From positions 1-49,453 of the forward strand of contig CAYZXD010000017.1 in NCBI GenBank assembly GCA_964482325.1: 49,453 bases of DNA, given 5' to 3'. The notes beneath the pieces are model-generated. The model made no database searches, was not told where the DNA came from, and worked only from the letters and a program-made list of their open reading frames with translations. Positions within the stretch are counted from its first letter, which is position 1; each line of letters begins with the position of its first letter. The stretch is from CAYZJV01 sp964482325. Lineage in GTDB: Bacteria; Spirochaetota; Spirochaetia; Sphaerochaetales; Sphaerochaetaceae. The position numbers and the translations under genes were made by a program. Shown in pieces: positions 1-7,071 of the stretch.

Positions 1-254
1 ATTTCCCCATGTGCACTGATCATAATAACGGGCATCCGGAATCCTTCCTGGCGTATCCAGCTAATCAACTCAATCCCATCCATTCCAGGCATCCGAAGAT
101 CTATGAGGCAGGCATCATAATGTTCCTCACGCAAAAGTCGTTGAGCAGAAAGTCCATTCTCAGCCCCATCACTTTCCATCCCTTCGAGGCTGAGGTATTT
201 TCTCATCAGTTCACGAATGTTTGGTTCATCATCAACAATTAAAATTCTCATCAT
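1..254 (-). CDS. Response regulator, NtrC-like (partial, N-terminal receiver domain only)
   Basis: Reading the complement from position 254 gives an intact receiver-domain start, cut off by the window edge after about 84 residues. The acidic pocket (D8, D9), the phospho-acceptor D52 in LIDLRMPG and the VIMISAHGE segment are all visible; the last is typical of regulators that carry a sigma-54 AAA+ domain. The start is one of two consecutive ATGs (254 or 251). It lies 6 bp after the histidine-kinase stop, so the two form a cognate pair at the end of the efflux operon. The AAA+ and DNA-binding domains lie outside the window, so NtrC-type output is inferred from the receiver sequence, the NtrB-like kinase and the sigma-54 promoter upstream of the operon. 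Confidence 0.88.
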   Translation of the reverse strand, partial: MMRILIVDDEPNIRELMRKYLSLEGMESDGAENGLSAQRLLREEHYDACLIDLRMPGMDGIELISWIRQEGFRMPVIMISAHGE

Positions 255-260
255 ATTTCC

Positions 261-1565
261 TTAACTATGGGCAACTGGTAAAATGACCTCAGCGACCGTA
301 CCGCCACCTTCCCGTGCATACAGTTTCAAGTTCCCACCACGGGCACGAACAAACTGTCGGCAAATAGATAGACCAATACCACTTCCATGGATCTTGGTCG
401 TAAAGAAAGGATCAAAAATCTTTTCGAGATTTTCTTCCTTAATCCCATCTCCACGATCACGAATAAATACACGGATATTTTTTTTCTTTTCTCGGGTAAT
501 TTCAATTTCTACGTGAGGCTCTCTATTTTGCGTGCTTTCCAATGCATTCTTAATCAGATTTTCAAAGACTGAACGCGCTCGATCAGGGTCAAAGTAGATG
601 AATGCACGCTGTTGTGAACCCACAGTAAAAGTAATCTGACCCTGAAAGGTTGGACGCAACCCCTCGATCAAAGCTACCACATCTATACGCTGTGGAGTTC
701 CTACAGGGTTACGCAGGAAATCAGAAACCTTATTGGTCAATTGAATCAGACGCTGGACCTCTGAATCAACCACGGCAAGATCATCCTTCGATCCAGAAGG
801 AAGCGTTTTCTTTAATAATGCCATCTGTAAGGTAATGGCACTCAGTGGATTTTTAATCTCATGAGCTAATGTTCGAGCGGCTTCTCCAAGATTTACCAGA
901 TTCTCTTGTTTTGCCAAAGTCTCACGATACTTTCGGTTACTCCGGTAGATACTGTAAACAAGAAGATGGAAGGCAAGCAGTCCAATAACCGCAGCTATAC
1001 TGAAAAACCGTACCAACATCACTTTCTGATAGTACTCTTGACCATCAAAAAGGATGTAAAGAACATCAGGAAAGTTCAAAGGAGAAGGAAGATACCCATC
1101 CTCTTCAAGCAACAGATCTCCTGTTTCCACCTGAATGGTAAGCCGGCTGAACCGAACGTATTCAATCATCCCCGTTTCCTGATTATAAGCGGCAATACCC
1201 TGATTCCACTGACTAGGTCCCCTACTTTTCCACAACTCAGTAAACCGCTCTAGGGGCAAGGTATTGGGCACCTCACCAAGACCAAGTCTCAGTCTTCCGC
1301 TGTTGGAATAGACCCCGATGCCCAGCACATTTTCTTCCCGCATTGCAGCCAGAGCTCGCGAGTGCTCTTCCTGTAGCAATAGCAGCGTTGATGAAGCGAA
1401 ACCTCGTTCCGCCTCAAACTGCATCAAAGTGTTTTCCTTGTCGATTATCAATTGGGAAAGAAACAGTACCAAGGTAACCAGTAGGGCAAAGAGAAATACC
1501 AAGCCTCCGATCACAAAGAGTTGCTCTTTTCCTTCGACGAAGGACCATTTACGTCTCCTACTCAT
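261..1565 (-). CDS. Membrane sensor histidine kinase, NtrB-like
   Basis: A 434-residue protein with a membrane segment near residues 16-40, an extracytoplasmic sensor region to about 183, a second membrane segment near 184-206 and a cytoplasmic kinase core. The H box contains LAHEIKNPLSAI with H235 as the likely phosphorylated residue. The N box (ENLIKNALEST, 335-345), G1 (DRGDGI), F box (FDPFFTTK) and G2 (GSGIGLS) are complete, so the enzyme should be active. There is no obvious HAMP domain. The H and N boxes resemble kinases that control sigma-54 activators. The gene overlaps the upstream permease gene by 8 bp and is followed 6 bp later by the response regulator. The extracytoplasmic domain may sense the substrate or envelope stress handled by the linked exporter; that is inference. 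Confidence 0.93.
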   Translation of the reverse strand: MSRRRKWSFVEGKEQLFVIGGLVFLFALLVTLVLFLSQLIIDKENTLMQFEAERGFASSTLLLLQEEHSRALAAMREENVLGIGVYSNSGRLRLGLGEVPNTLPLERFTELWKSRGPSQWNQGIAAYNQETGMIEYVRFSRLTIQVETGDLLLEEDGYLPSPLNFPDVLYILFDGQEYYQKVMLVRFFSIAAVIGLLAFHLLVYSIYRSNRKYRETLAKQENLVNLGEAARTLAHEIKNPLSAITLQMALLKKTLPSGSKDDLAVVDSEVQRLIQLTNKVSDFLRNPVGTPQRIDVVALIEGLRPTFQGQITFTVGSQQRAFIYFDPDRARSVFENLIKNALESTQNREPHVEIEITREKKKNIRVFIRDRGDGIKEENLEKIFDPFFTTKIHGSGIGLSICRQFVRARGGNLKLYAREGGGTVAEVILPVAHS

Positions 1566-2739
1566 AATTCAATGCCTCTATCGGATCAAGTTTGGAGGCC
1601 TTCATAGCCGGATACCAACCAAAGAATACCCCGACGAGGGTTGAGAATCCAGCGGCAAACAGGAAAGACGAATAGGAGATATAGAGATTCCATCCCACGA
1701 CATCAGCTACGAGGTAACTCAGCAAAGTCCCCAATCCAATGCCGATGACTCCTCCGGTAATGGTCAATACGATAGCTTCAGTGATGAACTGTCCCATAAT
1801 CGTCCAGGGAGAAGCTCCCAGAGCTTTTCGAATACCGATCTCTCGCGTCCGCTCCGCCACAGAAACCAGCATAATGTTCATAATACCAATCCCTCCAACC
1901 AGCAGAGAGATCGCGGCAATAGCAGCAAGGAAGGAACTGAAGGTTCCGGTAATCTGCGAGGCCATGTCAGCTAAACTTGCCGGGGAGAAAAGCCGATAAG
2001 CATCTGATCCGACGGTCCTGTCGAGAAATTCGGTAATGGCATCAGAGACCGCCAGAGCATCGGCCCCATCGGCAACACGAACTACATAGGATCCGACAAT
2101 ACTCGGTTTTATGAATCGCTGCGTGTAGGTGTTGTAGGGGATATAGACCGTTCCGTTGAACTGGAGATTAAATGAAGCATCTTTTTCCTGCATCACCCCT
2201 ACCACCTGGTAGCTTTTCGCCTGATTGCGGAAAATGCTTACATACTCTCCCACCGCATTGCCATCGGGAAACAGTTCTTCTGCGACATCAGAACCAAGTA
2301 CAACCACTTGTCGGCTTGCCATATTATCGGCAAGGGAGAAGAACTGTCCTACTTCAGCTTCATAATCGAGAATGGATGCGTACGTAGAAAGCACCCCGGA
2401 GACCGAAGCCTCTATGCTGTTCTGCCCGACGCGTAACAGCGCTCCGCTGGTGTTCACCGGAAGCACCGTCTTAATATCTGACACGTTCGTCATGAGGCGT
2501 TCACCGAAATCTTCAGTGAATTCGTTAGCAGCCTTTTCCGAACGAACAGGGAAGATGGTAACCATCTCCAAACCGCTTTCCACAATGGTCTGTGTGATGC
2601 TCTGTGTAGCACTCTGCCCGAGAGTCAGAATGGCAATGACTGAGGCCACCCCAATCACAATACCCAGCAGAGAGAGCAGGGTTCGCATCTTGGATGCAAA
2701 CATATCTTTCAATGCCAGTTTAATATTCTCCCAGATCAT
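1558..2739 (-). CDS. MacB-type ABC transporter permease (FtsX domain)
   Basis: A 393-residue permease with the MacB topology: one membrane segment near residues 21-43, a large extracytoplasmic domain (about 45-265) and three C-terminal membrane helices. The signature following the second helix (VAERTREIGIRKALGAS) is characteristic of the FtsX/MacB family. Its ATPase is the gene immediately upstream; the ATG directly abuts that gene's stop, with a GGAGG site inside the end of the ATPase gene. With the MacA-like adaptor and TolC-like protein it should form a tripartite pump that moves substrates from the periplasm across the outer membrane by mechanotransmission. The substrate cannot be told from sequence; the family handles macrolides, peptides, lipoproteins and siderophores. 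Confidence 0.93.
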   Translation of the reverse strand: MIWENIKLALKDMFASKMRTLLSLLGIVIGVASVIAILTLGQSATQSITQTIVESGLEMVTIFPVRSEKAANEFTEDFGERLMTNVSDIKTVLPVNTSGALLRVGQNSIEASVSGVLSTYASILDYEAEVGQFFSLADNMASRQVVVLGSDVAEELFPDGNAVGEYVSIFRNQAKSYQVVGVMQEKDASFNLQFNGTVYIPYNTYTQRFIKPSIVGSYVVRVADGADALAVSDAITEFLDRTVGSDAYRLFSPASLADMASQITGTFSSFLAAIAAISLLVGGIGIMNIMLVSVAERTREIGIRKALGASPWTIMGQFITEAIVLTITGGVIGIGLGTLLSYLVADVVGWNLYISYSSFLFAAGFSTLVGVFFGWYPAMKASKLDPIEALNYE

Positions 2740-3414
2740 CTAGACCTCCACATGGCCGTCACGCACTTTTATCTGACGTCGAGCGCGATAGGCAATATCA
2801 TGATCATGGGTAACGATCACCACCGTACGCCCTTCAGCATTCAACTCCTCAAAGAGTTCCATAATCTGCAGACCTGTCTGCGTATCGAGGGCTCCGGTAG
2901 GTTCATCGGCAAGAAGAATCGAAGGATTATTTACCAGTGCCCGTGCAATGGCCACCCGCTGTTTCTGTCCACCCGAAAGCTCATTCGGACGATGGCGCAT
3001 GCGATCTCCCAAACCTACCCGTTCCAGTGCAGAACGGGCACGTTCACGCCGCTCACGAACGCTCACACCGCCATATAACAATGGGGTCATGACATTTTCC
3101 AATGCATTGATCTTTCCCAGTAAGTTAAACTGCTGGAAGACAAATCCAACTTTCTGGTTGCGGATATAGGCAAGCTCGGCTTCAGTCATTCCCATCGTGT
3201 CTTCCCCATCGATCTGGATGCTCCCATCGGTCGGGGTATCAAGACAGCCAATCAGATTCATCAGAGTTGATTTACCACTACCCGATGGACCGGTGATAGC
3301 CGTAAATTCCCCTTCTGCGATCTCTAAGGAAACTCCATCAAGAGCCTTCACAATAAACTCACCCATGAGGAAATACCGTCGCACATCCTGTAGCTTGATC
3401 ATCGTCTGTTCCAT
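2740..3414 (-). CDS. MacB/LolD-type ABC transporter ATP-binding protein
   Basis: A 224-residue nucleotide-binding subunit of the MacB/LolD class. The Walker A motif GPSGSGKST (near residue 41), the Q-loop FQQFNLLGK, the ABC signature LSGGQKQRVAIARAL, the Walker B ILLADEPTGALD and the switch histidine in IVTHD are all present. The start at 3414 has AGGAAAG about 7 bases upstream. Unlike E. coli MacB, ATPase and permease are separate polypeptides, as is usual outside the Gammaproteobacteria. It sits 11 bp after the adaptor gene and directly abuts the permease gene, so these subunits are probably translated together. Confidence 0.94.
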   Translation of the reverse strand: MEQTMIKLQDVRRYFLMGEFIVKALDGVSLEIAEGEFTAITGPSGSGKSTLMNLIGCLDTPTDGSIQIDGEDTMGMTEAELAYIRNQKVGFVFQQFNLLGKINALENVMTPLLYGGVSVRERRERARSALERVGLGDRMRHRPNELSGGQKQRVAIARALVNNPSILLADEPTGALDTQTGLQIMELFEELNAEGRTVVIVTHDHDIAYRARRQIKVRDGHVEV

Positions 3415-3425
3415 ATCATACTTTC

Positions 3426-4577
3426 CTACTGCGGCTGCCGCATCCCACTACCTGGCCCCGATCCCGGTGCAGGGCTTGCTCCCGGAATTGAAAAGGAAAA
3501 TCCACTTCCGCTATCATTACTCATGAATACGATATCACCGGCTTTCAGGTCTCCTGAGAGGATCTCACTCATCCCCTCTCCAAGGTAACTGCTACTGACT
3601 TCAACTGATACCGGATTCCCATCTGGACCTTTTTTCCGAACGGTATCAGATCCCCGCCGATTAGCGGTAATTGCAGCAGTGGGAAGTACAAGCATATTCT
3701 TCACATCCTCCGAACTGATCGTACCGGCAAAGGTAAATCCCGGGGCAAGTTCCTCAGGCGGATTTTCAATAACGATCTCGACATCCATCACCCCGATGCC
3801 CTGACTTGTGGTACGCCCTATCATAGGAATGTAGGTCACCTCCGCTTCAATTGTTTGTCCCGGTAGGGAATCAAAGGTTAGTTCAGCGGTCATCCCAGTG
3901 TGGACACTCTGAATATCGATCTCATCAATTTCCACCGTAGCCTTGAGTTTGCTTCTGTCGATGACAACCATAGCTGCAGAACCTGCTTCAAAGTAGTCGC
4001 CTTCATCGACCGAAACTGCTGCCACAACTCCATCGAAATTTGCATACGATCGGGTGTAATCAAGGTTGTTCAGAGCCATGGCTCTCTGGCGCTCAAGCAG
4101 CTCCAGCTGTCGTACAGAGCCTTGAAGCTCCGCTTCTTCAATTCGTGATTCGATATCGGCAAGATTGTAGGCTTGAGAGGTGTCATCGATGGTTGCAAGC
4201 AGATCCCCCTCTTTCACCTCATCGCCTTCTTCAACGAATACTCCGGTCACCGCTCCGGTTGACCGGAACATCACGGTCTGCGTCTCATACGCCTCGACAT
4301 TTCCGCTGATGTCTATAGTCTGGGTAAACTCAATCTCCCTGACAGCTACTTCCTGCATGACTGCAGCTTCCTGTGCTGCACTTTCAGCGGCATCGGCAAA
4401 GGGCAGCTGCCCCGTACTCTTGTATGTCTGAAAGGTATACACCGCAGCTGCAGCAATCAGTGCAATGATCACCCAGGTAATCAATCGCTTGATTTTTCGT
4501 CTTCGCAGTTTCTTCTTCAAACTTGCCCGTACACGATCTTCGGTGTTTGGTATCTGTCCTTTCTTCTGATCACTCAT
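3426..4577 (-). CDS. MacA-like periplasmic adaptor (membrane fusion protein)
   Basis: A 383-residue adaptor with a basic cytoplasmic N terminus, one membrane segment (about residues 30-52), a lipoyl-like half motif (GAVTGVFVEEGDEVKEGDLLATIDD), a short helical hairpin containing SRIEEAELQ, a second lipoyl half, a beta-barrel domain and a low-complexity Gly/Pro/Ser tail. It should bridge the MacB-type permease and the TolC-like channel. The reading frame is open for 9 more codons upstream, to an ATG at 4604 that overlaps the tolC-like stop. I chose the ATG at 4577 because AGAGAGGA precedes it at a good distance, while 4604 has no ribosome site. The alpha-hairpin is short for the family, which may alter how it docks to the outer channel. 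Confidence 0.9.
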   Translation of the reverse strand: MSDQKKGQIPNTEDRVRASLKKKLRRRKIKRLITWVIIALIAAAAVYTFQTYKSTGQLPFADAAESAAQEAAVMQEVAVREIEFTQTIDISGNVEAYETQTVMFRSTGAVTGVFVEEGDEVKEGDLLATIDDTSQAYNLADIESRIEEAELQGSVRQLELLERQRAMALNNLDYTRSYANFDGVVAAVSVDEGDYFEAGSAAMVVIDRSKLKATVEIDEIDIQSVHTGMTAELTFDSLPGQTIEAEVTYIPMIGRTTSQGIGVMDVEIVIENPPEELAPGFTFAGTISSEDVKNMLVLPTAAITANRRGSDTVRKKGPDGNPVSVEVSSSYLGEGMSEILSGDLKAGDIVFMSNDSGSGFSFSIPGASPAPGSGPGSGMRQPQ

Positions 4578-4597
4578 TTTTCGGTATCCTCTCTCTT

Positions 4598-6055
4598 TTA
4601 CCATTGCAGCGCTTCAATCCGATTTTCCAACAGTAAAGCCTGTAGGGCAAATATTTTCTGATCATACTCGGCCAATGCAACAGCAAGCTCTGCATCGTGC
4701 ACTTCCGTTTCCGTTACCAACCCTCGGGCAAAAGCCGCTTCAGTCTGTCGCAGCTCCTCCTGTACATAATCCAGGTGCTGGCTGAATGCTGATACAGCAA
4801 GCTGATGATTCAGGATATCACTTTGGAGGGTATCGCCTTTCAGCTGGTAATCCTGCATTGCCATCTGATAATCCATCTCTGCCAGAGTGACATCATATTT
4901 CAATGATTGCATCTCCAACTGATCAACTTCTGCCGTTCTCTTATTCTGCCACGAACCGCTGATGGTTACCGAAGGAGTAATATTTCCTGTCTGCGAGATA
5001 TCCATATCGACTTGAGCAGAAGTGGAGAAGTTTCCTCCGGTATACTGAGCCCCTGCTGAGAGCTCATACCCCACGGTCTTCTGATACGTATCCATATAAT
5101 TCAGTCCTGCATTCGTAAGGACCTTGAGCGAAGGAACTGTATCCCGAACCGCACCCGCTACGCTGCGCCTCTGCGCAAGAGCAAGCTCTTCTCGGGCAAT
5201 TTCCAAATCCATTGCCGCAAGAAGGACTGTAGCATCACCGGTACTCAACACAGAAAAGTTCAGATCTGCAGTGGGGATACTATCCAGCTGCTCCCAGGGA
5301 ATTCCGGTATACTGTTCAAACTGCAATTTAGCCAATGCCAGCTGTTTTTCTGTTGCTACAGTCGCCCGTTCCTGACTGGCAACGGCTACCTGCAGACTGC
5401 GATAAGCAGCAGACCCCTCGGTTACGGTGCGCAGTTTTACTGCTTGATCAAACTGCGTCTGCGCTACTAACAACGCTTTCTGCTGTTCAAGAAGATCCTG
5501 CTCATATCCAATGATTTCCATACTCTTGGTGTAAATCTGGTTTTCAAAATCGGCAATACCCGTACGATACGCGTAATCAAATTCAAGTTGCTTTCGTGCA
5601 TAGCTCAGATCACTCAGATTGTCCCCATCATCCCCAAAGGAGAATGTATGAGAAAAACCTACCGTGGGAGAGGCCTGCCAGTATCCTGCTACATTAAGAG
5701 CCTTGGTAATCTGGGAAACCCCAACGGTAATTTCCGTATCCTCATTGGGAAGTGCAATGGTTATTGAAGGAGATGCACTTAACGTCCAGTAATCTGCAGT
5801 ATCCAACGGATTAGGACCAGTTTTAAACGTCGTCTCCTGATAACCGGCTGTTCCCGACACACCGACACCTACTTTCGAAGGAACATCCTGCAGGCGTATC
5901 GTGATATCATTCTCTGCTTTCTGCAGCTCAATCAGCTGCATTCTGCTGCTGTTCTCCTTCGCCTGTTCGAGTACGGAGGAAAGATCAGCAGCACCAAGGG
6001 AAGATACGATCAATGCACATACAAGAACTAAAACGGTCAATCGTCTTCTTTTCAT
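4598..6055 (-). CDS. TolC-like outer membrane efflux protein
   Basis: A 485-residue protein with a signal peptide (MKRRRLTVLVLVCALIVSSLGAAD, cleavage near residue 22) and two long helical/beta repeats typical of the outer membrane efflux family, with heptad-rich stretches such as LAVALAEYDQKIFALQALLLE near the C terminus. It is the outer channel for the exporter encoded by the next three genes and is the first gene of the operon. GAGGAAT lies at a good distance before the ATG. The sigma-54 promoter at 6099-6114 predicts a 5' leader of roughly 33 nt. The family identification rests on signal peptide, length, repeat pattern and operon position, since the sequence itself is poorly conserved. Confidence 0.88.
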   Translation of the reverse strand: MKRRRLTVLVLVCALIVSSLGAADLSSVLEQAKENSSRMQLIELQKAENDITIRLQDVPSKVGVGVSGTAGYQETTFKTGPNPLDTADYWTLSASPSITIALPNEDTEITVGVSQITKALNVAGYWQASPTVGFSHTFSFGDDGDNLSDLSYARKQLEFDYAYRTGIADFENQIYTKSMEIIGYEQDLLEQQKALLVAQTQFDQAVKLRTVTEGSAAYRSLQVAVASQERATVATEKQLALAKLQFEQYTGIPWEQLDSIPTADLNFSVLSTGDATVLLAAMDLEIAREELALAQRRSVAGAVRDTVPSLKVLTNAGLNYMDTYQKTVGYELSAGAQYTGGNFSTSAQVDMDISQTGNITPSVTISGSWQNKRTAEVDQLEMQSLKYDVTLAEMDYQMAMQDYQLKGDTLQSDILNHQLAVSAFSQHLDYVQEELRQTEAAFARGLVTETEVHDAELAVALAEYDQKIFALQALLLENRIEALQW

Positions 6056-6098
6056 TCAGATTCCTCAATCATGGTATGTATTCAATGCCACAAAGACT

Positions 6099-6114
6099 TG
6101 CACGATCAGTGCCA
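6099..6114 (-). promoter_or_regulatory. Sigma-54 (RpoN) promoter of the efflux/two-component operon
   Basis: On the minus strand this reads TGGCAC, seven bases, then TGCA. The GG and GC dinucleotides that define the -24/-12 elements sit at exactly the consensus spacing, and 10 of the 12 informative consensus positions match (TGGCACG-N4-TTGCA). The predicted start is near 6088, 33 nt before the tolC-like ATG. No convincing sigma-70 promoter competes with it in this gap. The operon's own NtrC-like regulator is the natural activator. Confidence 0.7.
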
Positions 6115-6162
6115 AAAAAAGAAAACATCGCAATACACCAATTACGATGTATATTCAGGCAA

Positions 6163-6226
6163 AATCACACCAATACGGCCTGTGCAAGCATTTCACCTCA
6201 CACCAACGTGTGAAATATTTTCACAC
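6163..6226. promoter_or_regulatory. Candidate enhancer cluster with palindrome for the NtrC-like activator
   Basis: A perfect inverted repeat, GTGTGAAA-TAT-TTTCACAC, occupies 6208-6226, centred about 129 bp upstream of the predicted sigma-54 start. Further GTGTGA-type half-sites lie nearer the promoter (complement of TCACACC around 6165-6171 and of CTCACACC around 6197-6204; TTTCAC at 6191-6196). The distance and dyad symmetry are those of an upstream activating sequence for a sigma-54 activator. There is no U-tract, so a terminator for the SDR gene is less likely. Confidence 0.6.
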
Positions 6227-6240
6227 TATATGAAGCAAAT

Positions 6241-6981
6241 TTACTGCAGGTGTTCGCCACCGTCAACCACAATCGTCTGTCCGGTTACCGCATCATTTTC
6301 ACAGAGGAAAAGTACCGCATTGACTACTTGCGCTACAGTAGCCAGTTTTTTCATCGGCAGCTGCTGTTCCAATCGGGAAAAATACTCGTTATCCTCTTTT
6401 CTGGCAGGGAGTACAGCACCCGGGGCTACTGCATTGATCCGTACATAGGGAGCCATCGCCTTCCCCAGAATAATTGTCTGGTGTTCCAATGAAGATTTTG
6501 CACTGTAGTAGGAAGGACGACTCGGTACTGGTTTTCGAATGCCGGTATCAGTGAGATTCACTACGCATCCACCTCCGATCTCTCCCGCCTCTTTTCTGTG
6601 AAGATACAGTGCACGGCTGAGAAAGAACGGGGCCATCTGGTGTAGCAGATGATCGTTCTGGAACTGCTCCGGTGTAAGATTTTCCAACGATACCGAATGA
6701 AATACTGAGGCGGCATTGATAAGAATGTTCCATCTGCCATAGGACTGCAGGGTGTGATGCACCAACTTATCCACCCCTTCAATGGAAGTGAGATCTGCCG
6801 TGCAGATAGTTGCATCCCCTCCTGCCTCTCGTATCATGTTCACGGTCTGCCGGGCATGCTCGATATCGGTATGGCAGTGCACCACCACCGATGCACCTTT
6901 CTGCGCAAAAGCCTGTGCGATTGCTCTTCCGATACGATCGGAGGCTCCCGTGACAACAACTACCGTATGATGCAAATTCAT
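6241..6981 (-). CDS. Short-chain dehydrogenase/reductase, pteridine-reductase-like
   Basis: A 246-residue SDR with the NADP-binding motif TGASDRIG (residues 11-18), the NAA motif (90-92) and Y158-x3-K162. An aspartate (D145) lies 13 residues before the catalytic tyrosine. That matches the Asp-Tyr-Lys arrangement of pteridine reductases (PTR1, FolM) and differs from the Ser-Tyr-Lys triad of ordinary SDRs. The VNAVAPGAVLP-like segment is also typical. It may reduce dihydropterins or dihydromonapterin; no folate gene is adjacent, so the substrate remains inferred. It is divergent from ftsH, and the ATG at 6981 has no Shine-Dalgarno but a -10 box 6 bp upstream, predicting a leaderless transcript. 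Confidence 0.85.
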   Translation of the reverse strand: MNLHHTVVVVTGASDRIGRAIAQAFAQKGASVVVHCHTDIEHARQTVNMIREAGGDATICTADLTSIEGVDKLVHHTLQSYGRWNILINAASVFHSVSLENLTPEQFQNDHLLHQMAPFFLSRALYLHRKEAGEIGGGCVVNLTDTGIRKPVPSRPSYYSAKSSLEHQTIILGKAMAPYVRINAVAPGAVLPARKEDNEYFSRLEQQLPMKKLATVAQVVNAVLFLCENDAVTGQTIVVDGGEHLQ

Positions 6982-6987
6982 ATGCTC

Positions 6988-7016
6988 ACTATAGGAAAGA
7001 TAGCGGGGTTTGTCGA
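6988..7016 (-). promoter_or_regulatory. Promoter of the SDR gene, predicted leaderless
   Basis: On the minus strand TCGACA (7011-7016), 17 bp, TATAGT (6988-6993), then six bases and the ATG at 6981. The expected transcription start, 7 bases after the -10 box, is the A of the start codon. The -35 box overlaps that of the divergent ftsH promoter. Confidence 0.65.
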
Positions 7017-7038
7017 TTGCTCTTTAACAAAGTATATT
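7010..7038 (+). promoter_or_regulatory. ftsH operon promoter
   Basis: TTGTCG (7010-7015), 17 bp, TATATT (7033-7038). It gives a leader of about 27 nt containing GAGGTG before the ftsH ATG. The -35 element shares five bases with that of the divergent SDR gene, so the two promoters should compete. Confidence 0.6.
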
Positions 7039-7071
7039 CTCACTTGCAGCAGCATATTGAAAGAGGTGAAC

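Noticed and set aside
9..242. Plus-strand frame at the left edge
   Set aside because: Antisense shadow of the response-regulator receiver domain, which reads perfectly on the minus strand.
6208..6226. Palindrome considered as the SDR terminator
   Set aside because: Neither strand has a T-tract after it, and its location relative to the sigma-54 promoter fits an enhancer better.
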